Source: an uncultured Bacteroidales bacterium (GTDB lineage: Bacteria; Bacteroidota; Bacteroidia; Bacteroidales; Muribaculaceae). Taken from it: a stretch of 50,533 nucleotides of DNA. The notes under the pieces are model-generated. The model saw only the letters and a program-made list of their open reading frames with translations. It was not told the DNA's origin and did not search any database. Shown one piece after another: positions 17,390-25,898 of this stretch (position 1 is its first letter; the number at the start of each line of letters is the position of its first letter). The stretch covers positions 1-50,533 of the forward strand of contig CACYQB010000021.1 in NCBI GenBank assembly GCA_902776435.1. The letters are read 5' to 3'. The position numbers and the translations under genes are program-made.

Positions 17390-17986
17390 ATGATAATTAT
17401 AGAAACTAAACGGAAGAAGCCAGAGAATATCTTGAAGAAGTATCCTGGAGCAATATTGGCAGATGTGACCAGCAATGCTACTAATGGACTAGTCAAGTTA
17501 AGCCCGTTCTATCCTCATGGGGGCATTCCTGTGCCTTTTAGCGAAGGCTATACTGCGACTTGTGTTGAGGCCATTTGGCAGGGGTTGAAGGTGTTTGAGC
17601 ATTGTGACGTGGACACTTCGTTGTTCTACAATAACACGATGAAGGGATTGAAACGCACCGTTCGTAAGTATGGAGCACCACTGGGTCACCGGAAAGGCGT
17701 TCATGGAACTGAATTGCTTGGTTACATTGAGGCCCGCAAACAGATCTATATTCCTACTTATCGATGGGTACTGGAGAACAAGGTTCAGGATATTATTGAG
17801 CGACTGCGTGAAGTCAGTAAAACCAAGACCATCGTGTTGCTGGACTATGACACTAATGCTGATGTGGAGAATCCACGTAAACCATTGTCTCATGCCTCAC
17901 TAATCAAGGCTTATGTTGAATGCATCTATCCCTACAATGACGATAACCAAAAACCTAGAGAGCCGATACAATTAACCATATTCTAA
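17390..17986 (+). CDS. NADAR-like / DUF6939-like protein, possible ADP-ribosyl hydrolase
   Basis: 198 residues, cytosolic. I read it as a divergent NADAR (YbiA-like) fold. The segment LSPFYPHGG...GYTATCVEAIWQGLKVF (residues 37-69) lines up with the family pattern FSNF..P...G..W.TSEHYFQAQKF, keeping E60, Q64 and K67. The later part WVLENKVQDIIERL...VLLDYDTN matches the helix and D-rich end of NADAR. NADAR enzymes remove ADP-ribose from guanine and act as antitoxins to DarT-type transferases; the next gene encodes a DarT-like domain, which supports this. The overall sequence also recalls the uncharacterised DUF6939. The alignment is by eye, so the function is inferred. Confidence 0.6.
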   Translation: MIIIETKRKKPENILKKYPGAILADVTSNATNGLVKLSPFYPHGGIPVPFSEGYTATCVEAIWQGLKVFEHCDVDTSLFYNNTMKGLKRTVRKYGAPLGHRKGVHGTELLGYIEARKQIYIPTYRWVLENKVQDIIERLREVSKTKTIVLLDYDTNADVENPRKPLSHASLIKAYVECIYPYNDDNQKPREPIQLTIF

Positions 17987-18011
17987 ACAACGACTAAGAG
18001 AACACAATATT

Positions 18012-19499
18012 ATGAGCAGAAGAAGTAATTGGAAGGAGTTCCAAGACATTTTGGACGATTACGGCATTGACACGCTATACCATTTTACTGACCGCGACAA
18101 TCTGGAGAGCATAATTCAAAATGGTGGCCTGTATTCATGGGGCGATTGCAAGGAGAAAGGCATTAAGATACCCAAACCTGGTGGTGGTGATATTTCACGA
18201 AATCTGGATACCCGAGGTGGTCTTCAGCGGTATGTTCGCGTTAGTTTTACTGAGCAGCATCCCATGATGTATGTGGCCATGAATGAGGGTCGCATCAGCA
18301 ACCCTGTGATACTTGAGATTGACCCCACCATTCTCTATGAAGAAGGAACAAAGTTCTCAAACATGAATGCAACACGGAATGGGGCACATGTGGGGGGCAC
18401 ACTAGCAGACTTCAAACGTATCCATTTTGATGCAGTTAAAGCCCGCCAACATTTTGACCTCGACGACGATGAGCGTCCCTATTTCCAGGCCGAAATACTT
18501 GTCAAGAACTTCATCCCACTCAAGTATATCAAGAATATTGGCAACTTTGGTATCCCCATTCCAGCACAAAGAGCACCAAAGACCATCACTGGTTCGCCAA
18601 TATCGGTACAATCATCTATTCAGGCGAAGGACGCTTATACCGCCCAGATTACCCGCAACACCCCGACAGCATTCATTTTCTTGATTGACCAGTCGGTATC
18701 TATGAGTCGGATGACCACTCTCAATGGAGAGGAAATGACGCTTGCTGAGGCCGTGGCACGTATCGTGAACAACCAAATTAACGAATTGGTATTGCGTTGC
18801 ATCAAGACCAATGAGGTTCGTCATTACTATGATATTGCAGTTATCGGTTATAGTCACAAGGTCTATAGTGGCTGGAATGGGGCCCTCAGCGGACGATTCT
18901 TTGTCTCGCCTGAGGAAATCAAGAATAATCCCTTCAAAAGGATTGTGACACGAGAAGAGGTGCGGACCCGCAAAGGCACTTCGGTAAAAGAAGTGGAAAA
19001 AGTACAGTGGATAGAAGCACGATGTGATGGGAACTGGACTCACATGCATGAAGCGTTTGAGAAAGCTAAAGATCTACTGGCTGATTGGATGATTGACCAT
19101 CATGATAAAGATTGCTACCCACCTACTATCATTAATATCACGGATGGTGAGTTCAACCACACTACAGTTGAACACATGCAGCAAGAAGCCAACGAGCTCA
19201 AGTCCATGTTCACCAATGATGGAAATGTGCTGCTGTTTAATATCCATATCGTTCCAGGGAAGGATAACCGTGTGGTATTTCCGATAGTAAAAACCGAACT
19301 GGGCAACAACAGATATGGCGGCATACTCTACGACCTATCTAGTTTGCTGCCGTTGCGTTACAACCAAGATATAGCTCGTGTTCGTGATGATAATGATCCT
19401 AACGTCCGTCACACCGCAATGGCTGTGAACGCTGACATGTCTACTCTGATCCAGCTAATGGACATCGGAACGCCAACCAATATCAGTCAGAACAAATGA
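18012..19499 (+). CDS. DarT-like ADP-ribosyltransferase fused to a VWA domain
   Basis: 495 residues. Residues 20-180 resemble DarT (DUF4433), which ADP-ribosylates DNA. LYHFTDRDNLESII (22-35) corresponds to the NAD-binding Y-H-x-T-H-x-x-N-L motif (the second His is Asp here). YVRVSFTEQHPMMYVAM (74-90) matches the V-F-x-PM-Y motif, and YFQAEILVKNFIPLKYI (157-173) carries the expected catalytic Glu at E161. Residues 217-480 form a VWA domain with a complete MIDAS: DQSVS (D226, S228, S230), T343 and ITDGE (D378). The stop overlaps the PP2C start (ATGA, 19496-19499). The VWA fits the TerY slot of a kinase/VWA/PP2C triad; the DarT-like part would be the effector. I know of no described protein with this architecture, but could not search. 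Confidence 0.7.
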   Translation: MSRRSNWKEFQDILDDYGIDTLYHFTDRDNLESIIQNGGLYSWGDCKEKGIKIPKPGGGDISRNLDTRGGLQRYVRVSFTEQHPMMYVAMNEGRISNPVILEIDPTILYEEGTKFSNMNATRNGAHVGGTLADFKRIHFDAVKARQHFDLDDDERPYFQAEILVKNFIPLKYIKNIGNFGIPIPAQRAPKTITGSPISVQSSIQAKDAYTAQITRNTPTAFIFLIDQSVSMSRMTTLNGEEMTLAEAVARIVNNQINELVLRCIKTNEVRHYYDIAVIGYSHKVYSGWNGALSGRFFVSPEEIKNNPFKRIVTREEVRTRKGTSVKEVEKVQWIEARCDGNWTHMHEAFEKAKDLLADWMIDHHDKDCYPPTIINITDGEFNHTTVEHMQQEANELKSMFTNDGNVLLFNIHIVPGKDNRVVFPIVKTELGNNRYGGILYDLSSLLPLRYNQDIARVRDDNDPNVRHTAMAVNADMSTLIQLMDIGTPTNISQNK

Positions 19500-20305
19500 A
19501 ATTCAAGAAAGTAAGCATATCGAAAATTGAGGAGGGTGTACTGAACGAGGATGCTGTTAGTGCCTCTAATGGACTTATAGCGGTCTCCGATGGTGCCGGT
19601 GGTGGAGGCGTATTCGCAGAAAAATGGTCTCAATACCTAGTGGACAAATTGCCTCCATCACCCATCACATCCTTTGAAGAGTTGGACTCTTGGATTGACA
19701 GCATTTGGGAACAATTCTATAATGATTGCGAAGCCAAGGCAAAAGAGCAACAAGATGGATTATTCCTAAAGAAGTTTTACGATGAAGGCTCTTTTGCGAC
19801 TTTGGCTGCACTGTGGTCATGTAATAATGAGATGCGCTGGATGACATACGGAGACAGCGTTGTGTTCATGTATAATCCCAAGGCGGACAAACTCGATTAT
19901 TCATTTCCTCATCTGTCTGATTTTGCAAAACCTCCATTTCTCATTAACTGTAAGGATCCTTTAGCGCCAGAGGGCTTTGCAACTGGTACATTCCCGTTTG
20001 ATAAAGATTGCATCTTCTTTATTGCAAGCGATACGCTGTCTCATTACATCATGATGATATATATGGCGGTTCACCGTGATATTTTCAAACAAGAATTGGA
20101 GGACGCCATTGAGGCCCATAACAAGAACAGCAATCTTGTCAAGAAGGCACTGGCTTCCAAACAGGTCAATTTCAAGAAGGTTATTACAAAGCTTGTTAAT
20201 TGTGCTAATCATCCGGGGAACTTCAAAAAACACATTGAGGCTCTCATCAGGAGAGGACTTATTTCCCATGACGACTACTCATTGGCGGTAATGTTTGACC
20301 AGTGA
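19496..20305 (+). CDS. PP2C-type protein phosphatase
   Basis: 269 residues. The metal-binding and catalytic motifs of PP2C are visible in order: NEDAV (17-21), AVSDGAGGGG (29-38), GSFATLAAL (98-106), YGDSVVF (118-124), IASDT (176-180) and DDYSLAVM (259-266). It should dephosphorylate Ser/Thr residues using two Mn2+ or Mg2+ ions; its likely substrates are the kinase or the VWA fusion in the same operon. It starts inside the stop codon of the preceding gene, which implies translational coupling and a fixed ratio. No signal peptide. The last gene of the operon; no clear terminator follows. Confidence 0.82.
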   Translation: MKFKKVSISKIEEGVLNEDAVSASNGLIAVSDGAGGGGVFAEKWSQYLVDKLPPSPITSFEELDSWIDSIWEQFYNDCEAKAKEQQDGLFLKKFYDEGSFATLAALWSCNNEMRWMTYGDSVVFMYNPKADKLDYSFPHLSDFAKPPFLINCKDPLAPEGFATGTFPFDKDCIFFIASDTLSHYIMMIYMAVHRDIFKQELEDAIEAHNKNSNLVKKALASKQVNFKKVITKLVNCANHPGNFKKHIEALIRRGLISHDDYSLAVMFDQ

Positions 20306-20389
20306 TATCAAAAGTCGAGACGGTATCAGTGCCAAAATGGGAGTTCAATTTCATTCATACAGTAATCAAAACAGCAGATAATCTGGCAT

Positions 20390-20397
20390 TATATTTG
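20390..20397 (+). promoter_or_regulatory. -7 element upstream of the NTF2-like gene
   Basis: TATATTTG matches TAnnTTTG, 113 bases before the ATG at 20510. No matching -33 is seen. Confidence 0.35.
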
Positions 20398-20509
20398 CTG
20401 GAGAGAAAATAATAGGAAGGCGACAAGCTGACCTGTTTGTGTTCCCCAAAATGAACAAGAAAATGTTCAAACCTATTAGTTCGCAAAAACCAATAAAACT
20501 ATTAGAGAC

Positions 20510-20830
20510 ATGAATACTAACGAACAGATTATACATGACCTTGCCGAAGCATGGCGAACCTTAAACCCTGAATTATTGACACAGCACCTCGCACCAGAGT
20601 TTCAATATGACTCCATGTGGGTATTTGAATCATTGGACCATGATGGCTATGTCGATTATATCCGTGGAAAATTCAACACGATAAAGAAAAGTGGTTCTAG
20701 ACTAACCATCCATGAGGTACCTGGACGTAATGCTATTGCCATTATACAGGGCGCCAGCGAACCAACGTATTACATCGTCGAGATCCGAGACGGGAAGATA
20801 GTCAAAGGTGATTTAACGGCATTGATCTGA
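20510..20830 (+). CDS. NTF2-like (SnoaL-type) small protein
   Basis: 106 residues with the order of an NTF2-like fold: an N-terminal helix (IIHDLAEAWRTLNPELLTQHLAP), a strand with EFQYDSMWVF, a helix YVDYIRGKFNTIK, then strands ending in YYIVEIRDGKIVKGDLTALI. Such cone-shaped domains serve as ligand-binding or immunity proteins, and the function cannot be read from sequence. It is cytosolic and lies about 200 bases after the phosphatase gene with its own -7 element, so it may be an accessory island gene. Confidence 0.65.
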   Translation: MNTNEQIIHDLAEAWRTLNPELLTQHLAPEFQYDSMWVFESLDHDGYVDYIRGKFNTIKKSGSRLTIHEVPGRNAIAIIQGASEPTYYIVEIRDGKIVKGDLTALI

Positions 20831-20850
20831 TTCGATTGTTATAGTTGACG

Positions 20851-21927
20851 ATGAAACCATTAGACTACATACTTAAGTATTATCAGGAATCGGAGAATGA
20901 AGGTGCTGATTCCGTATTGAAATCATTAGTGTTTACTCTCAATCATGAAGAATTGAAAACCCTTCAGCGAAAGATAATCCAGTGTGGACGTTATCGGTAT
21001 TGGCTTTCAAACGATTTGTATGAGCTGGCTGATTTCGTTCTAGAGCGAAAGAATGAATCAATCTCGTCACTTTTAAGTGATCTAGACAGCAATGATAATG
21101 CCACAAGATTAGATGCCAGATTTCGGCTGAGGAATCGTTTTAAGGGGCAATCTCATGAGACCCAAACCCAAATCATAAGAGCCTTTTTACATGGATCAAA
21201 AGAAGACAGGCGTTGGGTTTATGAGAATTGCAACTACATAAACCATTATAATTGGGATGATTCTCTGTTGGATGATTTCAAATTCGTATGGGAGAAATAC
21301 AAAGAAAAACAATGTGAGAGGATTATTATTCAACACTTTCCTGTAGATTACTTAATCGAGAATATAGCATCATTATATCCTAGTGAAAACTATGAAGCAT
21401 TGAGTATCAGGCTTAGGAACCATCCACTCTTTAATCTGGAAGTTGAACGGTTGAAGGAATGCTATGGCAATCATGACCTCGGTTTTCTTCATGTACAAGC
21501 AAAGTCACATGGCACGATTGAAAAAGGGAAAGCGTCAGAGATATTATACAAGTTGATTGCCCATTTTATCAACGTAAACAAGTCAGTTCCATGTATATAT
21601 AGAAATGGGGTTAACATGGATTATTTTCTAATGTTTGGAAATCTATCGACAGCTCTTTTCTATGATATGGAGTTTGTCCTTAATTGCATGGGGCGACTTG
21701 GATTGATTGATGAACTATTAGCATACAGAAAATGGGACAATAAAGTCACACGCATTTACAAAAAAAGAGTGAGAATCTGGAAAAAAGATGAAATCTTTCT
21801 ATCAGATGCCGAAAAGTGGAAGTTATATTGTAGTGTAATTGCTGAATACATACCCCGTCAGTATCAACATCTTATAAGCGGCTACGTCAGATCAGCATCA
21901 GCTACTTTGCCCGACTTTAATGAATAG
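20851..21927 (+). CDS. Hypothetical alpha-helical protein
   Basis: 358 residues from the ATG at 20851 (a TTG six bases earlier is also open). Not recognised. It is rich in charged helical segments, with HEAT-like pieces such as LDARFRLRNRFKGQSHETQTQIIRAFL, and has no signal peptide, membrane segment or clear catalytic motif. A+T-rich like the kinase operon and in the same orientation, 20 bases after the NTF2-like gene, with which it probably forms an operon. Confidence 0.6.
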   Translation: MKPLDYILKYYQESENEGADSVLKSLVFTLNHEELKTLQRKIIQCGRYRYWLSNDLYELADFVLERKNESISSLLSDLDSNDNATRLDARFRLRNRFKGQSHETQTQIIRAFLHGSKEDRRWVYENCNYINHYNWDDSLLDDFKFVWEKYKEKQCERIIIQHFPVDYLIENIASLYPSENYEALSIRLRNHPLFNLEVERLKECYGNHDLGFLHVQAKSHGTIEKGKASEILYKLIAHFINVNKSVPCIYRNGVNMDYFLMFGNLSTALFYDMEFVLNCMGRLGLIDELLAYRKWDNKVTRIYKKRVRIWKKDEIFLSDAEKWKLYCSVIAEYIPRQYQHLISGYVRSASATLPDFNE

Positions 21928-21999
21928 ACAATAGATATCCACCTCAAAATTCCTCCACCTGAAATCCCCTAGCTGCCTTTTAAATAACTAAAGAGAATT

Positions 22000-22101
22000 A
22001 TGCCCCATTTTGAACTGTCATTATACAAAAGAGATGCAAGAGGTAATGCACTGAGCGACAACAATATAATGATGAAAAAGGACCGACTAGCTAAGAGTTA
22101 G
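22000..22101 (+). CDS. Short open frame, possible truncated gene
   Basis: 33 codons beginning MPHFELSLYKRDARGNAL, preceded by AAGAGAA. It reads like the start of a larger protein that has been cut. The stop falls in a 7-bp inverted repeat (CCGACTA ... TAGTCGG). The rest of 21928-22200 holds nothing I can name. Confidence 0.25.
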   Translation: MPHFELSLYKRDARGNALSDNNIMMKKDRLAKS

Positions 22102-22200
22102 TCGGGAAACCACCATCCTTGACGTTATTATCTTGTTTTGGATTGGCACCGGCCTTAAGCTGCCAGCGTCACAATTCAACTAAAGGCGACACAATACACA

Positions 22201-22264
22201 ACAAAAAAAACGGCCGGCTGCACGGGCAGTCGGTCGCTTCGTGTTTTTGATGTGGTACCTCCGG
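22201..22264 (-). repeat. tRNA-Phe-derived repeat, copy B (with terminator)
   Basis: Same sequence as copy A except for two extra A residues at the left. It is followed, toward the BspA gene, by about 50 bases similar to those after copy A, including a GGTTGTCA/TGACAACC hairpin. It serves as the terminator of the BspA gene at 22317-23837. Confidence 0.8.
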
Positions 22265-22316
22265 TCTCGGATGGATGAGTCTTAATCTTGGTTGTCATTT
22301 TGACAACCTGTTATAT

Positions 22317-23837
22317 CTAATTCTGGGTACCATTCAAGATGATGTTGATGACAGCGTTGATGTCGGCGATGTTGATCTCGCCATCGCCGTTCACGTCGGC
22401 AGCAGGTGTGCTACTGTTTCCGCCCAGAATCATGTCGATGGCGACGTTCACATCAGCAATGTTCACTTCATTGTCGCCGTTAACGTCACCCATGAATATG
22501 TCATCCACAATCTGTTCGAAATACGAATACCACTTCGCGTCAGCCCGGTAGGCATCGGCCATCCCCTGCAGCACATGAAGCGTACGACCAGAGTAATCCC
22601 AGCTACCCAAATGGAATAGGTAATACCCGACAGATACTCTCGAGAGGTCAGCAATGTAGCAATACACATCCTTCAGCCCGTTGCACCCAGAGAACGCAGA
22701 GCTACCAATAGAAGTCACCGAGTTAGGAATATTGACGCTAGTCAGACCGAGGCAAAATTGGAACGCGTTGTTACCGATCCCAGTTACCGAGTTGGGAATG
22801 ACGATGCTGGTCAGACCACCGCAGTCAGCGAACGCCGAGCTAGTAATTCCTCGTGTTCCTTCTCTTAAAGTTATACTCGTTCCGCTTGGCATTATGCCTT
22901 TATACTTATAAGCGACCAAGCCAGCATAGACCAATCCGTTTGGCTGGTTATTGTACCATGCTGTATTAAGGAACGCATCCTCGCCAACCTTAGCTACCGA
23001 GTTAGGAATATTGACGCTAGTCAGACCTGTGCAGGAAGTGAACGCCTCTTGAGCGATCTCAATTACCGAGTTGGGAATGACGATGCTGGTCAGACCTGTG
23101 CACCAAGAGAACGTCCTGGAAGCGATCTTAGTTACCGAGTTGGGAATGACGATGCTGGTCAGACCTGTGCAGCTTGCGAACGTCCCTTCACCGATATCAG
23201 TTACCGAGTTGGGGATGTTGATGTCGGTCAAGCTCATGCAGAAAGCGAACGTATAATCACCGATAGAAGTTACCGAGTTAGGGATGACGATGCGGGTCAG
23301 ACCACCGCAGTCGTAAAAAGTATATTCACCGATCTCAGTTACCGAGTTGGGGATATCGATGCTGGTCAATTTCCTGCACTGGTAGAACGCCCTGATACCG
23401 ATAGAAGTTACCGAGTTGGGGATGTTAATGCTGGACAGTCTACTGCACTCGTAGAACGCACCGTAACCGATAGAAATTACCGAGTTGGGGATGTTGATGC
23501 GGGTCAAGATCTCGCAGAAAGCGAACGCCCAATCACCGATATAAGTTACCGAGTTAGGGATGACGATGCTAACCAGTCTACCGCACTCGTAGAACGCCGA
23601 GTTACCGATAGAAGTCACCGGGTAGGTTGTTCCATTATAGGTGACGGTAGCCGGGATGACGACTGAGCCTGAATACTCATAGGAATAGTCGTTAACATCT
23701 GACCCTTTGTAGGTCACGGAGGCCTCGTTACCATTAATGTTGTAATAGATGCCATCGACCTCGAAGTCGTGGGCCGTGGCGAGTGCGGGCAACAGGAGAG
23801 CCAGCAGCAGGAAGGAAAAGCGGAAGAATTGTTTCAT
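22317..23837 (-). CDS. Secreted BspA-type LRR protein with dockerin-like tail (paralogue)
   Basis: 506 residues: signal peptide (MKQFFRFSFLLLALLLPALATA), module EVDGIYYNINGNEASVTYKG, about 13 LRR_5 repeats of the SIVIPNSVTSIGxxAFxxC type with one YAGLVAYKYKGIMPSGT insert, then GRTLHVLQGM and two dockerin-like modules ending NIILNGTQN. It is very similar in its last 150 codons to the gene at 12666-14699. It sits between repeat copies B and C next to tRNA-Phe. Surface adhesion or protein binding is the family's usual role. Confidence 0.88.
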   Translation of the reverse strand: MKQFFRFSFLLLALLLPALATAHDFEVDGIYYNINGNEASVTYKGSDVNDYSYEYSGSVVIPATVTYNGTTYPVTSIGNSAFYECGRLVSIVIPNSVTYIGDWAFAFCEILTRINIPNSVISIGYGAFYECSRLSSINIPNSVTSIGIRAFYQCRKLTSIDIPNSVTEIGEYTFYDCGGLTRIVIPNSVTSIGDYTFAFCMSLTDINIPNSVTDIGEGTFASCTGLTSIVIPNSVTKIASRTFSWCTGLTSIVIPNSVIEIAQEAFTSCTGLTSVNIPNSVAKVGEDAFLNTAWYNNQPNGLVYAGLVAYKYKGIMPSGTSITLREGTRGITSSAFADCGGLTSIVIPNSVTGIGNNAFQFCLGLTSVNIPNSVTSIGSSAFSGCNGLKDVYCYIADLSRVSVGYYLFHLGSWDYSGRTLHVLQGMADAYRADAKWYSYFEQIVDDIFMGDVNGDNEVNIADVNVAIDMILGGNSSTPAADVNGDGEINIADINAVINIILNGTQN

Positions 23838-23898
23838 TTCCTTAAGTATTAGAAGTTAATATTGGCTGATAGAAACACTGATTTGAAGTTTTGACCCA

Positions 23899-23906
23899 CA
23901 AAGGTA
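23899..23906 (-). promoter_or_regulatory. -7 promoter element of the second island BspA gene
   Basis: Minus-strand TACCTTTG, 62 bases before the ATG at 23837. No -33 TTTG at the usual distance. Confidence 0.45.
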
Positions 23907-23957
23907 ATCAACTTTTTTCAATTATCATTACAGGGATGCCCATTTACCATACATCCA

Positions 23958-24019
23958 ACAAAAAACGGCCGGCTGCGCGGGCAGTCGGTCGCTTCGTGTT
24001 TTTGATGTGGTACCTCCGG
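23958..24019 (-). repeat. tRNA-Phe 3' end plus terminator, repeat copy C (original)
   Basis: Contains the last 11 bases of tRNA-Phe, its discriminator, a spacer and an imperfect 11-bp GC stem (23966-23976 with 23981-23991, two A-C mismatches) followed on the minus strand by T6. As it is joined to a complete tRNA, this is the parent of copies A and B. Confidence 0.85.
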
Positions 24020-24079
24020 GGATCGAACCAGGGACACGCGGATTTTCAGTCCACTGCTCTACCACTGAGCTAAGGTACC
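24008..24079 (-). tRNA. tRNA-Phe (GAA)
   Basis: On the minus strand the cloverleaf is complete: acceptor GGTACCT pairs with AGGTACC, D-arm GCTC...GAGC, anticodon stem GTGGA/TCCGC with loop CTGAAAA (anticodon GAA), T-arm CCTGG TTCGATC CCCGG, discriminator A. The G-T at the base of the anticodon stem is a normal wobble. CCA is not encoded. It is a common target type for integrating elements. Confidence 0.95.
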
Positions 24080-24190
24080 TTTCAAAAGCGAGTGCAAAGA
24101 TACGGCGACTTTTTGACGTGACCAAATTTTTTGGCAGAAAAAAATGAAATTTCTTTTCAACGCCACAATTTCAACATACGCAAAATACTG

Positions 24191-25891
24191 TCAATCAGAA
24201 CTATACAACGCAAACCATTTGTTTTGCCACACGATATGGTAGCCTGCAGCATTCATCCATCGGTTGAGAGTGTCCATCTTGTCCTGCTGCAGGAACTTTG
24301 CATCCACAATAGAATAGGTCGTGAGGTAGGCGTCGGACGGCTCGCTCCAGTAGGGGCCCAGGTTGTTGAACTTCTGCCGCAGGATCGCGGGACGCGAATT
24401 GCCCAAAGCGTGAAGGCGTGCATTCAGAGCCTCGGCACTCAGTAATTCCGGCCACGAACAGCCGATGGCGGGCACCGACCGGGTCAAATGGTTCATCATG
24501 GGGATACTGCCGTAACACAGCAGCGTGTCACCCTCATTGATGCGCTGCTTCAATTCGGGCAGCGTCTCATTGATGATGTGGGCTCGTTCGGGAGTGGTGA
24601 GAAGGCCTGCAGCACGGGGATCCTGGATACTTGCGTTCTTGTACCACAGGTGGCCGCCGTCAAAGTAAGCGCCGACGGAAAGTGTCTGGATGAGCCCCAC
24701 AACGATAAACGCCAGCGGAAAAATGACGTTATGGCGCCGCTGCCAAAAGGCTGCAGCAACAGGAGCCGCCATCCAAGCGATAATGCCGCCGTTGTTGGTT
24801 GCGCCGTCGCTACCCAAGGGGAACACGAGCAACATGAACAGGCCCAACCATGCCGCCACAGCACTGTATTCTTCTCTATAGATGACCCACGCGAGTCCGG
24901 CCACACACATGACCCACAAGGGGTGCATGATGTGGGACTGGTGCCACATGAAATAAACCGTAGCGATGGCCATGAGTATCCAAGCGCAATAGCGGAGCAG
25001 CCGATGGGCCATATATCGCCTCACGAGCCACAACACTGCCCACAGCGCCAACATCTTGGCACCCACCAGCAGGCATTGCCCGTAAAAGCCTATCATCTCC
25101 ATCACTAGCCCTCCGGCATTGTGGCTTGCCTCGCCACTGCTACCCGTGGCCACACCCAACAGGTCGGCCATGTTCTGCTTGAAGATTTCCCAGTGTCCCA
25201 AGGCCATCATCATGCCGATGACCCCGACTATTCCGACAAGGACGCCCAGCAGTATGAGTCCGCATTGCCGCCAACAGTCACGCCACGGGACCTTGTTATA
25301 GAAATGGGCAATAAATGGCATCACGGCTAGAGAGGCTGCCAGTACATTGGGGATGCGGGTAAAGATATTCACACCCACGATGATGCCTGCACACAGCAAA
25401 TGCCACCACCTGCTACCCGTCACTCCCCTATAGGTCAAGGCCAAGGCAGCGACCCATAGCAGGGCACTCATCAGGTCATTGTTGAAGGTATAGGGGAACT
25501 GTACCAGCGATGCCACCACCATGAGAAAGCCCAGGATGACCGCCGAGGCAGGAAGTATGCGTTTAAATACCCAAGCCAGAATCGCCATGCAACCCACATT
25601 GCACAGCACACCCGCGACACGCATCGCCATCCACTTGCCACCCTCGGGCAATATGGCATTGAGCACACCGCCAACCACGCCGCTCAGGTAGTACATGAAA
25701 TTGTATTCCACGCTGTCGGGCGCCATGAAAATGTTGTCAAAGAAAGTGAGATAATAGCCCGAATCACACAAGTCCACACCGAACACGGCAACCACGAGTT
25801 GCCACAGCGTGAGCAGGACTATTGCCCACCCCACAGAGGCGCCGTAATGGCCGTTGGCCCATTGCTTGATATGTCGCAGATGTTCTAACAT
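24191..25891 (-). CDS. Multi-pass membrane protein, GT-C glycosyltransferase-like
   Basis: About 566 residues with roughly 11-12 hydrophobic segments and a soluble C-terminal part of about 130 residues. The first outside loop has an acidic FGVDLCDSGYYLTF motif, as in GT-C enzymes (ArnT/PMT-like) that use lipid-linked sugars, so a transfer of sugars on the outer face of the inner membrane is plausible but not shown. The frame runs to 25960, but a full consensus promoter lies at 25899-25930, inside that extension. The ATG at 25891 is therefore chosen, which leaves almost no leader. It is transcribed alone, away from the DUF2851 gene. Confidence 0.65.
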   Translation of the reverse strand: MLEHLRHIKQWANGHYGASVGWAIVLLTLWQLVVAVFGVDLCDSGYYLTFFDNIFMAPDSVEYNFMYYLSGVVGGVLNAILPEGGKWMAMRVAGVLCNVGCMAILAWVFKRILPASAVILGFLMVVASLVQFPYTFNNDLMSALLWVAALALTYRGVTGSRWWHLLCAGIIVGVNIFTRIPNVLAASLAVMPFIAHFYNKVPWRDCWRQCGLILLGVLVGIVGVIGMMMALGHWEIFKQNMADLLGVATGSSGEASHNAGGLVMEMIGFYGQCLLVGAKMLALWAVLWLVRRYMAHRLLRYCAWILMAIATVYFMWHQSHIMHPLWVMCVAGLAWVIYREEYSAVAAWLGLFMLLVFPLGSDGATNNGGIIAWMAAPVAAAFWQRRHNVIFPLAFIVVGLIQTLSVGAYFDGGHLWYKNASIQDPRAAGLLTTPERAHIINETLPELKQRINEGDTLLCYGSIPMMNHLTRSVPAIGCSWPELLSAEALNARLHALGNSRPAILRQKFNNLGPYWSEPSDAYLTTYSIVDAKFLQQDKMDTLNRWMNAAGYHIVWQNKWFALYSSD

Positions 25892-25898
25892 GAAGTGA

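Noticed and set aside
15187-20305. Classical tellurite-resistance (ter) cluster
   Set aside because: The kinase, VWA and PP2C genes fit the TerY-P triad idea, but no TerB, TerC or TerD-like gene is present in the window.
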